DNA of 64,000 bases. Origin: Symsagittifera roscoffensis (Eukaryota > Xenacoelomorpha > Acoela > Convolutidae). Shown one piece after another: positions 53,976-64,000 of the stretch (positions are counted from its first letter, which is position 1; every line of letters begins with the position of its first letter). The stretch lies in NCBI RefSeq assembly GCF_963678635.1, contig NC_087062.1, forward strand, positions 95,333,845 to 95,397,844, written 5' to 3'. Position numbers and translations under genes: made by a program. The notes beneath the pieces were generated by a model. The model was not told the DNA's origin and did not search any database. It saw only the letters and a program-made list of their open reading frames with translations.

Positions 53976-56457
53976 CTCCAGCTAGAGTCGAGCCAGATCT
54001 GCCGCATCGAACACCGCATCAATTGCTCAAATTTTTTATTCACACCGAAACTATTAAATAAGTTTATCACAACCATTAGTGTGTACTGACCAATTTTCTT
54101 AACGATTATATGAAATATGACATCATCGACTACCAAAGCATCAAAGAGATCCTTACGAATTCATACTGCAGATTTTTAAAAGAGAAATTCAATGAAGGAA
54201 ATTCGTGTTCATGGAGGATTCAATGCAAAAGCGGAAAGTGTATAACGTTAGAAAGCCTAACTTTTGATTTGATCAAAATCTTGAGAGGGATCCTTTCCCC
54301 TGGATATTTTCTAAAATCTTACTGATTATGATTATGATTTTTTTTATTATGATTATGATTACTTGTAGCAGCTGTAATGCCGTAGAATTTTTCTCGTTAA
54401 ATCTAAATAGGAAAAAAGCTGGTTGTTGATGAGGGCGTTCAGCAGTGCCAAAGTACAACAGTGCCGAAAAAGGCGGGGGAAATTTCAGAATAATTTTAAC
54501 GCGTTTTCCAAAGAGCGGGAAATTACTGACGCTAATTATCAAAGAAAATCACTCCAATTCTGGCGCCAAAATGTCTGCAACTGCCAACTAACAATTACTT
54601 TAGGGCTAAAATGTCTTAACTGCAAATTTTCTTGCTCAAAATTTTTAAGTGTCACTTAAGATTATAAACGTTTGCCGTTTAATTTTTGATTGCCGCACTT
54701 AATATGTTGAAACTTGTTCATATTTTTGGCGCTGTTGAACTATTTTTTGTTTCGGTACTGTTGTTGGAACGGAAGTCGTTTCCAGTGGCAAATTACTTGG
54801 GTACTTCAAGCTTGATTTCGTCCCAGTATGGTGAAAAGAGTATAAAAAATGGATAATACGCCAGCTTACTGGGGATGAAACAATAATCTGAGCTTCTAAA
54901 GAAGCAAACTTTTTTATAAATACTACACATTTCTGCTGAATTTTCATAAATTACACAATACTGCATGAAAGCAGCTGCATCGACCAAGTAATAATATGTT
55001 TAAAAATGTTTAAGGCTCCTCAAACATTTTCAAATTAGTTTTAAGTTTCGGATTTGTTCGACTGTAGCGTTCGTTTCACCTTTTCAACTTGAAACAGAAA
55101 ACGAGCATCGCTTTGGTCATCTCAGCTTTAAACACCTCAGCCGGTTACCTCTGCGCGATAAGAAGGCTCATCAATTAGAATTTTTTTATCTGTTAGGCCC
55201 AAAATATTTTATGCCTATTTAACAGTTTGGCATTATAGTCACGTTTCTGCCTTCTTCGATAACCTACCCGGGTCAAGGTGTTCAACTAATGTTTTGACTG
55301 TCAAGGTCGAGAAGTTGCAGTTTTTTGACTGGAAATCCGCCGCGGATGAGAAGCAGATTTAAGTCGAGCACGAAGTCAAAGCGTACCAAATTAGAAACTG
55401 AGCAAAAAAATCTGCCTAGAAAAAACCTCCGACACAAAACTCCAATCAGAAGAGATTGGCTTGTTGCAAAAACAGGAAGATTTAGAATGAACGCTTCAAC
55501 AATTAGTTTATAAATTAAGGAGGCAAGAATAAGTAAATTTGACTGAACATTAGCCAGAATAAGTAAACTCTACCAAACCAAATATACCTGATCAAAAATC
55601 GACAGTTTCAGTCCAGATATGTAAGAAAAAAGAGTAAAATTGGAAAGTTTAATTCGAGACAGTGGAGAAAATCGAGATAAACGAAACGTTTCAAATTTTG
55701 GCCGAGAAAATCGAAACTTATCTAAACACTAGGAACAAAAAAAGTCGCACGCATTTTTTGTTGGGTTGAGAAAGTCTAAGCATCCAAAAATTTGGTCAAA
55801 TATGTACGGAAAAACCGAACGTCGAAACATACCGAAGTTTGGTGGAGACGGTTGAAACATACCAAAGTTGGTCTGAAAAATCAAAACATAAACCCAGGGT
55901 AATTCGTGTTTACCTCGTGAAGCTTTCGACTGTTTAAAACCAGTTTTGAGATCTATTTGCAAAAGGGGCAGATTAGTTACAAGGTGAAAAAAATTGATAT
56001 GCTTAACCAATGATTTTTTAAAGGAGGGGAGAATCGTTACTAGGACTTAGGCTCTAAATTTGCCTCTAAATTTACCTCTTAACGTTTCGCCTCTTTCGCC
56101 TCGAAACGTTTCGCCTCTAAATTTGCCTCAAGTTCAATTTTCATATGTTTTTTGGTGTCGAGTCGTGTTACCATTTATTCTCTGGTATCAAGAAAAAACG
56201 TTTTGACACCAAGTAAAAGTTTTTGTTGGCTTCATTTTTCTTCGGATGTGTCCAATTTTGTTGATAAGGGGACTAAAAGGTTTTTCGTGGCCCCAAGAAA
56301 TTTCAAGAATTTCACATCAATTTTGTCATGAAATTTTACACCAAGATTTTTTCAGCATTTTTTGTAAATAATGTTGATGATTGCTTAGATAAGGATTTTT
56401 TTCCCTGGTAAAATTGGACGTCAGTTCAAAATAATTTTTTTTAAATACGTAGTTGAG
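53976..56457. other. Non-coding spacer in duplication unit 1
   Basis: AT-rich, nearly identical to 59676-62273 except near 56058. It contains an inverted ATTATGATTATGATT repeat (54322-54361), short GAAACATACC-AAGTTTGG repeats (about 55820-55880) and CCTCTAAATTTG/TTTCGCCTC repeats (about 56045-56130). Frames at 54110-54325, 54423-54659 and 55325-55513 show no domain. Confidence 0.4.
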
Positions 56458-56790
56458 CTATTCGGCTTTCTTGGCGACATCGAGTTCTACAGAACCACAC
56501 GCAACAGTAATTTCTCTGCAGCCGAACTTCGCAATTAGCATTATATCGCCGAATCGTTTCGGCTTGTACTGCAGGTGAATGTAACACGACTCTCCCGACC
56601 CGAGTCCTTTCTTGATTCCGAACGCTTTCGGCTTCATCCTCGGCGCACTTAGTTCAAAATAACAGCCGCTCAGCCCAAATCTAAACTCGTTTATAAAGCT
56701 GAGTTTTATGTCCACGGGTTCGCCTTGGTTGTAGGGGGGCTTCGAAATCACTTTGATATCGGGGGGTCTACAGAAGAAGGGAATGGTAAC
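56458..56790 (-). pseudogene. Truncated transglutaminase 3' exon fragment
   Basis: The minus-strand frame is almost identical in sequence to residues near the end of the transglutaminase at 62274, including ISKPPYNQGEPVDIKLSFIN, KKGLGSGESCYIHLQYKPKR and the C-terminal DVAKKAE. It covers only the last beta-barrel domain. It is cut at 56790, where the homology to unit 2 stops and filler DNA begins. It cannot encode an enzyme. Confidence 0.85.
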
Positions 56791-57171
56791 GAAGGGAATG
56801 GTCCAAAAATTTTGACGACCTTTTTTTTAGGTCGACTAAATTGGTTTTTCGAGCTCTCCCAAAGCACTGTTTTGCCCCTATTTTGGCTAAATTTTCTGCG
56901 CCGAAGGCAATTTTTTGAAAAAACTGTCAAAAAAGCCGTTTTTGGGCACTTTTTGAAAAATTTTGACAAAAAAATCGCGTTTTTTTTTTGGCGCGAGCTC
57001 CCCCTCAAAGTTAGTATATATTGGCGCCAAAGGCGCCTTCAGAAAAATTTTAGGGTCGGTCGACCAAAAATGGATTTCTGAAAAAGTATCAAAGGGGGAC
57101 CCTTTGGATCGGCAGGGGGTCGAATCCCTGACAGGGGGGGGGGGGCGTCCGCCCCCCCCCAAAATCAGCCC
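56791..57171. other. Filler at the duplication junction
   Basis: 381 bp present only between the two units. It opens with a second copy of GAAGGGAATGGT (56791-56802), which also occurs just before the breakpoint at 56776-56787. It contains GGTCGAC/GTCGACC inverted bits and ends in a run of 12 G, CGTCCG, then 9 C (57134-57160), a perfect GC hairpin. No coding content. Confidence 0.75.
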
Positions 57172-57841
57172 CTGCTTCAACAACAAGGCCGGAGTTATCA
57201 TTCGACGTGTTGGATTTGAGTACCAGAGTTACAAGTGCAGATATAAGTTCACTAAAAGATGCGAACAAATCACTGATAAAGTTAGAGAAACGAATTTGCG
57301 CTTCTGTTCCCGGATCTAGGAATGAGCGAATAGAAAACGGTAGTTTTTAGCAATGCATCCCATGCGAATTTGAAGGATGGCTTTTCTAGTGCTTTTGGTC
57401 GCATTATTCTGCTTGTTGGTGTCGAAAAGTGCTGTCCACTAGCATGGAAAGCTTCAAAAATACAGCAAGTCGTAAAAAGTACACTAGCTTCTGAAGCCTT
57501 TGCGCTCGGAGAATCCTTAGATTGCTCGTATTTCTTGACAAAAATTGATTGAGTAAGTATCGAAGAAAATTGTGGGCTTTTTCAGTTTCATAGACAATAA
57601 ACCGTTCATCGATAATTTGCGTTCAACGAAGTCTGTGACCAAAAAACGACTGAGAATCGATTTGGCTTCGATAAAACAGATAGTAGAAAAAAAAGAAGTG
57701 GTGAAAGTACAGTGGATAAATCATAAATTGCAGTTAGCAGATGTCTTCACGAAGAAAGGTGTGAATTCCGAGACTTTACGGGGCGTCCTAGAGACTGGAA
57801 TACTTCCAAATGGGTATTTTCATCTTCTGCATGATGGTTGA
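57172..57841 (+). pseudogene. Second copy of copia RNase H, truncated
   Basis: It begins abruptly at CTGCTTCAAC in the middle of the domain. It retains CPLAWKASKIQQVVKSTLAS, FIDNKPFIDNL and QLQLADVFT-type ends (here KLQLADVFTKKG), followed by LRGVLETGILPNGYFHLLHD. It has its own frameshifts (for example near 57545) and is visibly more diverged from unit 1 than the spacer downstream is. Confidence 0.85.
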
Positions 57842-58540
57842 CCAAACGAACTTTCCATACTGCTTTTGCGACGTTTATAATGTATTCATTTTGATTGGCT
57901 GAATGCTTATTCTATTTGTCAATTGAGGTGCTACAGGTACACGCTTTCTTGCGCTTGCGTTAATATAATCACTCCCGCCATTTGGCCTCCACTATGCGAG
58001 CTGTGTAATTAACTAGGTGCCTTTAAAGTCTTTTGATTGTGATTATCTTCCTCACTAAAGAGAAAGAAAGGAATCTGTCAATGTGAATTTGTATTTCAGG
58101 TCTGTTGTATTTGGCGGGCTTTAATTTACAGCAATACAGAACTCTTCTGAACAAATTTTCAAGATCAAATCAAAAATTAGGCTTTCTAACGGTAAACACT
58201 TTCCGCTTTTGCATTCAATCATCCAAGAACACATATTTTTTCATTTATTTTCTCATTTAAAAGTCTCCAGTATGAACTCGTAAGGATCCCAAATCCCAAA
58301 CTCACCTGTGGACCATACTTGTACATAGACCCAATATTTCACGGTCACTAAATCGTGTACTAAATAATTATATTGGAAAAAATCCAAGTAAAACAGTTTT
58401 TTGCCAAGTCTAGACGCTAGTCAATGTTCGGATAGCTTGCTAGTCAGCTAAGGTTTTTCTAATTGTTAAATCACTTTTTTGTAGGGTACCTACCCGATGA
58501 ATACAAAAAAAAATCTTTTGATTTCATTGAATGATTACAC

Positions 58541-58745
58541 TCGTGCGGAGTGAGTGTACGAAAGTCAGTGGATCTTCCGGTGAACAGTGGATCCAGTGCA
58601 ATATTTGCGACACATGGTTTCACAATTCCTGCTAAGGATTTCCTGTCGACCTCGTACCTCAAGTTGATAAATAAGCAAGGGTACTTCTTTTTTGCTTTTT
58701 TTTCTGTTTTTTCGGAGAAACATGCAAGAAAAGTTACAAAAATGA
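58541..58745 (+). pseudogene. PHD-finger fragment, forward copy in unit 2
   Basis: A duplicate of 52800-52995 with the same frame (EQWIQCNICDTWFHNSC then stop), differing mainly by one extra T in a T run. Confidence 0.5.
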
Positions 58746-59292
58746 AAAAAATTATTGCATAAACTAGGTGAAATTCGACCAGAAAGACCTGAAAAGCAGT
58801 TCATCAACGAATTGTTATTTGGAACAGTTCATTGAGAAAATTGACTTTGGAACGATTAGTGGTGTTAATCGTTCAGTTGAACGTAATAGGAGGAATCAAT
58901 TCGGAGTGACCAAATACTTTTTCAAAAATTCGTTCAAAATTAAAGACACGTCACGATGTTGAATTTTCGCGACTACTGAAAAAGCGCGAAAATCAGAACA
59001 ATTTTTGCTGATAAAAGCAAGACGGATGCAGATATAGCCAACGGCAGAATTGTAGTCAACGTTATTTACAGAAGAACACTCCTCGTTGTAATGATTGTAC
59101 AGCTACAGTCGTTACAAACCAATTTCCGAGAATCAGGAGGGTGTTTGGGAGGAATTTGCTACCCTTACCTGGTCGGCAACAAGACCGCTCTTCGTCCAGA
59201 TTCGGGAAAAGATTGTGAACTGATTTTTAACAATTTTTCGCTTCCAGCAATGGCCTGAATTGAATTTTAATTACCATCAGTTTCATTTTTCG

Positions 59293-59473
59293 TTAATGAG
59301 AAGCTAAGAGTTGAGGGAAAGGGTTGATCCATCTCCAATGGATGTGCATTTTTTTTATCTACTGTACAAAAACAATAATAATTTAATCATTAAGTAGTAA
59401 ACCTGTTTTCAGGAGTGAGCTTGTGGTCTTGGGATACTGAGACCCAGCCATCAGCTCACTATTTTGGCATGTA
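59293..59473 (+). ncRNA. Two-hairpin motif (X), duplicate of copy 3
   Basis: Identical by eye to 53550-53730, including ATCCAT-CTCCA-ATGGAT (59327-59343). It arose by the segmental duplication, so it is not an independent copy. Confidence 0.4.
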
Positions 59474-59509
59474 ACTAAAAATGAGTCTGACGTTAATTTA
59501 AAAAACAAA

Positions 59510-59675
59510 AAATGCAGCGAAAAAGAAGGTAACTTACCTTGCTTATCAACTTGAGGTATGAGGTCGACATGAAGTCTTTAGCAGGAATTGTGAAACCATG
59601 CGTCGCAAATATCGCACTGGATCCACTGTTCACCGGAAGATCCACTGACTTTCGTACACTCGGCACACGAGTCTT
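59510..59675 (-). pseudogene. PHD-finger fragment, inverted copy in unit 2
   Basis: A duplicate of the inverted arm at 53766-53975, shortened by the 42-bp deletion. Here the finger reads CDICDAWFHNSC, so the Trp before FH is kept where unit 1 has Cys. Confidence 0.55.
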
Positions 59676-62273
59676 CTCCAGCTAGAGTCGAGCCAGATCT
59701 GCCGCATCGAACACCGCATCAATTGCTCAAATTTTTTATTCACACCGAAACTATTAAATAAGTTTATCACAACCATTAGTGTGTACTGACCAATTTTCTT
59801 AACGATTATATGAAATATGACATCATCGACTACCAAAGCATCAAAGAGATCCTTACGAGTTCATACTGCAGATTTTTAAAAGAGAAATTCAATGAAGGAA
59901 ATTCGTGTTCATGGAGGATTGAATGCAAAAGCGGAAAGTGTATAACGTTAAAAAGCCTAACTTTTGATTTGATCAAAATCTTGAGAGGGATCCTTTCCCC
60001 TGGATATTTTCTAAAATCTTACTGATTATGATTATGATTTTTTTTATTATGATTATGATTACTTGTAGCAGCTGTAATGCCGTAGAATTTTTCTCGTTAA
60101 ATCTAAATAGGAAAAAAGCTGGTTGTTGATGAGGGCGTTCAGCAGTGCCAAAGTACAACAGTGCCGAAAAAGGCGGGGGAAATTTCAGAATAATTTTAAC
60201 GCGTTTTCCAAAGAGCGGGAAATTACTGACGCTAATTATCAAAGAAAATCACTCCAATTCTGGCGCCAAAATGTCTGCAACTGCCAACTAACAATTACTT
60301 TAGGGCTAAAATGTCTTAACTGCAAATTTTCTTGCTCAAAATTTTTAAGTGTCACTTAAGATTATAAACGTTTGCCGTTTAATTTTTGATTGCCGCACTT
60401 AATATGTTGAAACTTGTTCATATTTTTGGCGCTGTTGAACTATTTTTTGTTTCGGTACTGTTGTTGGAACGGAAGTCGTTTCCAGTGGCAAATTACTTGG
60501 GTACTTCAAGCTTGATTTCGTCCCAGTATGGTGAAAAGAGTATAAAAAATGGATAATACGCCAGCTTACTGGGGATGAAACAATAATCTGAGCTTCTAAA
60601 GAAGCAAACTTTTTTTATAAATACTACACATTTCTGCTGAATTTTCATAAATTACACAATACTGCATGAAAGCAGCTGCATCGACCAAGTAATAATATGT
60701 TTAAAAATGTTTAAGGCTCCTCAAACATTTTTCAAATTAGTTTCAAGTTTCGGATTTGTTCGACTGTAGCGTTCGTTTCACCTTTTCAACTTGAAACAGA
60801 AAACGAGCATCGCTTTGGTCATCTCAGCTTTAAACACCTCAGCCGGTTACCTCTGCGCGATAAGAAGGCTCATCAATTAGAATTTTTTTATCTGTTAGGC
60901 CCAAAATATTTTATGCCTATTTAACAGTTTCGCATTATAGTCACGTTTTTGCCTTCTTCGATAACCTACCCGGGTCAAGGTGTTCAACTAATGTTTTGAC
61001 TGTCAAGGTCGAGAAGTTGCAGTTTTTTGACTGGAAATCCGCCGCGGATGAGAAGCAGATTTAAGTCGAGCACGAAGTCAAAGCGTACCAAATTAGAAAC
61101 TGAGCAAAAAAATCTGCCTAGAAAAAACCTCCGACACAAAACTCCAATCAGAAGAGATTGGCTTGTTGCAAAAACAGGAAGATTTAGAATGAACGCTTCA
61201 ACAATTAGTTTATAAATTAAGGAGGCAAGAATAAGTAAATTTGACTGAACATTAGCCAGAATAAGTAAACTCTACCAAACCAAATATACCTGATCAAAAA
61301 TCGACAGTTTCAGTCCAGATATGTAAGAAAAAAGAGTAAAATTGGAAAGTTTAATTCGAGACAGTGGAGAAAATCGAGATAAACGAAACGTTTCAAATTT
61401 TGGCCGAGAAAATCGAAACTTATCTAAACACTAGGAACAAAAAAAGTCGCACGCATTTTTTGTTGGGTTGAGAAAGTCTAAGCATCCAAAAATTTGGTCA
61501 AATATGTACGGAAAAACCGAACGTCGAAACATACCGAAGTTTGGTGGAGACGGTTGAAACATACCAAAGTTGGTCTGAAAAATCAAAACATAAACCCAGG
61601 GTAATTCGTGTTTACCTCGTGAAGCTTTCGACTGTTTAAAACCAGTTTTGAGATCTATTTGCAAAAGGGGCAGATTCGTTACAAGGTGAAAAAAATTGAT
61701 ATGCTTAACCAATGATTTTTTTAAAGGAGGGGAGAATCGTTACTAGGACTTAGGCACCCAATGGGGGATATAGTTAAAGAGATCCCAGTTCTGTACCATT
61801 TGATTTCCATGAGATGGATTTTGATATTAGTGCTGTTTTCGAAATTTTTTTTTCAAATTCAGAAACCATTCTTCAAAAGTAATAGTATCGAAACAAGCAT
61901 AACTAGATTCACCTCAACTTTGTTCGTTTCGCCTCTAAATTCGCCTCAAGTTCAATTTCCATGATTTTGGTGTCGAATCGTGTTACCATTCATTTTCTGG
62001 TATCAAGAAAAAACGTTATGACACCAAGTAAAAGATTTGTTGGCTTCATTTTACTTCGGATGTGTCCAATTTTGTTGATAAGGGGACTAAAAGGTTTTTC
62101 GTGGCCCCAAGAAATTTCAAGAATTTCTCACCAATTTTGTCATGAAATTTTACATCAAGATTTTTTTCTGCATTTTTTGTAGATAATGCTGATGATTGCT
62201 TAGATAAGATGTTCTTTCCCTGGTAAAATTGGAGGTCAGTTCAAAATAATCTTTTTTTAAATACGTAGTTGAG
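59676..62273. other. Non-coding spacer in duplication unit 2
   Basis: Nearly identical to 53976-56457. It differs after 61754, where CAATGGGGGATATAGTTAAA, then GAGATCCCAG, resembles the right end of a D-family element. This is followed by about 130 bp absent from unit 1. No supported gene. Confidence 0.4.
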
Positions 62274-63423
62274 CTATTCGGCTTTCTTGGCGACATCGAG
62301 TTCTACAGAACCACACGCAACAGTAATCTCTCTACACCCGAACTTCGCAATTAGCATTATATCGCCGAATCGTTTCGGCTTGTACTGCAGGTGAATGTAA
62401 CACGACTCTCCCGACCCGAGTCCTTTCTTGATTCCGAACGCTTTCGGCTTCATCCTCGGCGCACTTAGTTCAAAATAACAGCCGCTCAGCCCAAATCTAA
62501 ACTCGTTTATGAAGCTGAGTTTTATGTCCACGGGCTCGCCTTGGTTGTAGGGGGGCTTCGAAATCACTTTGATATCGGGGGGTCTACAGAAGAAGGGAAT
62601 GGTAACAAAATCACAATTGATGCCTTCGTTCGGACTCAACAATTGACAAGTAACAAATATCTTTATTGAATAACTCGCACACGCGAATCTTCGATACTTT
62701 ATATATTCTACTTTGCCTTTGAGAGCATTTTCTTTCGATACTTTCTGCTTATGGAAATCATGTTTTGCAATTTGTCCTATAAATTTTCCCACGTTTGTCG
62801 AGACAAAAATGCAGATAGAAATTTTAGCTTCGGCAGCTGCGCCGATTGCCTCTGTCGGTGTAAATTCAGCCGAGTATTGGAAGTCGTTTCCGATCGCAAC
62901 ATACTCGGGAACTTTCAGCTTGATTTCGACGCTCGGTTTTTTCCCCATCAGATGTTCGTAAATAACAAAACTAACACCTGGGTTCACTGCTTTGATAATT
63001 TCAATTTTTTCTTCCGTAGAAATTAAAGCTTCTTTCTTTTCAGCTTCCAGTTTGTAAGTCGAAATTAAGTTTTCACTTTCTTCGCTCCCAATCTGTTTTG
63101 TTAAAATTGCCTTCCCAATTTTTAATTCGTCAAATTTGATTAGTTTGCCGAACTGACCGTCTCGCTCTCTTCGCCAGTACGAAATATCCGAGTTCATTTC
63201 GGAGAACAAATAGGCCACGTCATATGGTAGATGAAACGCCCCTTCTTTAATAGCCTTGACGGGCGCTGGACCGGCGATAGACGACCCCTCCGCCATTTCC
63301 TGGGGGGTTGGGTCGATAGCTTGCCAGCCACCGTAGCCATCTGGAAGATCATTCCGACTCAGCCAAATCTCAGCCCATACATGGAAGTTCCAAACAGAAT
63401 CCAAACTCTCAAATATTGAATTT
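62274..63423 (-). CDS. Transglutaminase, C-terminal part (partial gene)
   Basis: The minus-strand frame encodes the second half of an animal transglutaminase, which forms Gln-Lys isopeptide crosslinks in a Ca2+-dependent way. SVWNFHVWAEIWLSRNDLP carries the catalytic His (FHVW) and GGWQAIDPTPQE the catalytic Asp. EGAFHLPYDVAYLFSEMNSD, then GKAILTKQIGSEESENLIST, match the end of the core domain. Two beta-barrel domains follow to DVAKKAE. The Cys-bearing exon (usually GQCW) is not in this frame and must lie upstream, at higher coordinates. A possible acceptor (TGACAG) puts the exon start at 63423, but its pyrimidine tract is poor. The open frame continues to 63677 in AT-rich, Ile-rich sequence that does not look coding. 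About 380 codons lack an intron. The last exon is duplicated and truncated at 56458. It overlaps the end of duplication unit 2. Confidence 0.88.
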
Positions 63424-63627
63424 CTGTCATTTTTGACACAATTCGTTCTTATAGTGTGAAAACCTTGAAATGTGGAGCACCTTGAGAAACGCTTCTGCTT
63501 AAGGAAGACCGCTCGAAACGTTGTTCTGATAGTAAATAACCAACATAAGTATTGTCTCGCAGACAAACTTATAATGATAATAATTATTCTAAATTCGTTT
63601 ACGATACGGGGCAAAAGCAAATTCTGA

Positions 63628-63673
63628 ACAAGGATAGCCGGTTGCTGTTCAAATAGCACTGAATATTCCGACC
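63628..63673 (+). repeat. G motif, best copy
   Basis: AACAAGGATAGCCGGTTGCT, then GTTCAAATAGCAC, then TGAATATTCCGAC. The stem GCT/AGC is closed by a short loop. It lies within the presumed transglutaminase intron, 17 bases from another copy. Confidence 0.5.
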
Positions 63674-63689
63674 ACATTCATAAAAAAAA

Positions 63690-63730
63690 ACAAAGATAGC
63701 CAGTTGCTGCGTAGGACAGCGTGTTCCGAC
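63690..63730 (+). repeat. G motif, second tandem copy
   Basis: CAAAGATAGCCAGTTGCTGC, then GTAGGACAGC, then GTGTTCCGACCATG. It has the same layout as the preceding copy, with substitutions. Confidence 0.45.
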
Positions 63731-64000
63731 CATGTTCTTTAAAAAAGTTGTCTTTTTTCAAATTCATCACGAGGCCACCTTGTGCACTGTATAGGCGCGC
63801 AATTTGGTGTTTGTATGTCTCTGAAACCCAGAAACAAGTCTTCAATCAAGTTAAAGTTTTGTTGCAGCAATAAAAAAAAACGAAAGAACAAAAGAAGCTC
63901 AAAGAGAGCAACCTTGTTGCGGAATCCGTTTACAATTAGCAAAATACACACTTTGGCCTCGTAATTTGAGAATCGCTTTGTTTTAGCGTGGTGTGATAAA

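Larger units (their letters stand above)
51428..56790 (+). repeat. Tandem segmental duplication, unit 1 (5.36 kb)
   Basis: It starts at CTGCTTCAAC inside the RNase H domain and ends at GGGAATGGTAAC inside a transglutaminase exon. The same ordered sequence returns at 57172-62606. Landmarks are offset by 5742-5744 bases on the left, 5700-5702 after a 42-bp deletion in unit 2, and 5816 in the transglutaminase exon. The middle parts are almost identical. Confidence 0.92.
57172..62606 (+). repeat. Tandem segmental duplication, unit 2 (5.43 kb)
   Basis: A direct repeat of 51428-56790. It lacks about 42 bp (after GACGTTAATTTAA at about 59500) and has about 165 bp of different sequence after ACTTAGGC at 61754. 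It continues into the intact transglutaminase exon, whereas unit 1 is broken there. Confidence 0.92.
63424..64000. other. Probable intron of the transglutaminase gene
   Basis: AT-rich, containing two G motifs. No further transglutaminase motif (such as the GQCW active-site region) was found up to the window edge, so the next exon is outside. Short frames at 63739-63964 on both strands look fortuitous. Confidence 0.45.

Noticed and set aside
54322-54361. ATTATGATTATGATT inverted repeat as a regulatory hairpin
   Set aside because: Low-complexity AT sequence that can pair by composition alone. It is present twice only because of the segmental duplication.
57105-57135. tRNA T-arm (GGGTCGAATCCCTG) in the duplication filler
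   Set aside because: The loop would be eight bases long and no A box or other arms are found nearby. It is probably coincidence.
63424-63677. N-terminal 85 residues of the open frame upstream of the transglutaminase motifs
   Set aside because: The sequence is Ile/Phe-rich and unlike any transglutaminase, and it overlaps a G motif. It is more likely intron than coding.

Overview
This window looks like a piece of nuclear genome from a multicellular animal, probably an invertebrate. Lineage cannot be fixed from the sequence alone. The DNA is AT-rich and gene-poor, and full of decayed retroelements and short inverted-repeat elements. Two animal-type genes are recognisable. One is a single-exon TLC-domain membrane protein (21676-22479, +) with a TATA box and a probable 5'-UTR intron. 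The other is the C-terminal part of a transglutaminase (62274 to about 63423, -) whose upstream exons, including the catalytic Cys, lie outside the recognised part or the window. A probable first coding exon (6043-6244, -), a small possible membrane protein (31426-31674, +) and an orphan ORF (33556-34101, +) complete the protein-coding candidates.

Region by region. 1-31 kb is mostly non-coding and made of dispersed repeat families, which I label A (TIR TGTTCCGACT), B (about 0.6-1.4 kb, hairpin ends, internal tRNA-like segment), C (a 361-bp tandem duplication plus single copies), D (short MITE-like elements whose TIRs run into C/G homopolymers) and G (a short hairpin motif). It also holds a truncated LINE (14.46-15.66 kb) and a tRNA-headed SINE (17.0 kb). 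At 32.0-32.4 kb there is an antisense LINE reverse transcriptase remnant. At 33.5-34.5 kb an orphan ORF is followed by four regularly spaced 34-bp repeats. A nearly complete but frameshifted LINE (ORF1 with zinc-finger/coiled-coil/RRM-like parts, then endonuclease and reverse transcriptase) occupies 35.5-39.15 kb and runs into a (TAC)n tract. From 39.49 to 46.72 kb lies a block that is visibly more GC-rich. It has about 13 consecutive plus-strand ORFs that read as one decayed protein of roughly 2,400 codons with an SGNH-hydrolase-like start. I do not recognise it as a named family, and it is the best candidate for something undescribed.

A decayed Ty1/copia-type element (48.5-52.1 kb, or to about 52.4 kb if an unpaired LTR-like 3' segment is included) is broken by a 178-bp foldback insertion. 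Its RNase H half, the 4 kb downstream and the transglutaminase 3' exon are present twice in tandem (51428-56790 and 57172-62606), joined by a 381-bp filler. Inside each duplicate is an inverted pair of PHD-finger fragments. Three independent copies of a two-hairpin, RNA-like motif (35.15, 48.14 and 53.58 kb, the last duplicated at 59.33 kb) are not explained by any coding feature.

The genes do not form an operon or pathway. The window is best read as intergenic and intronic animal DNA shaped by transposition and one segmental duplication. All identities were made by eye, and no database search was possible.
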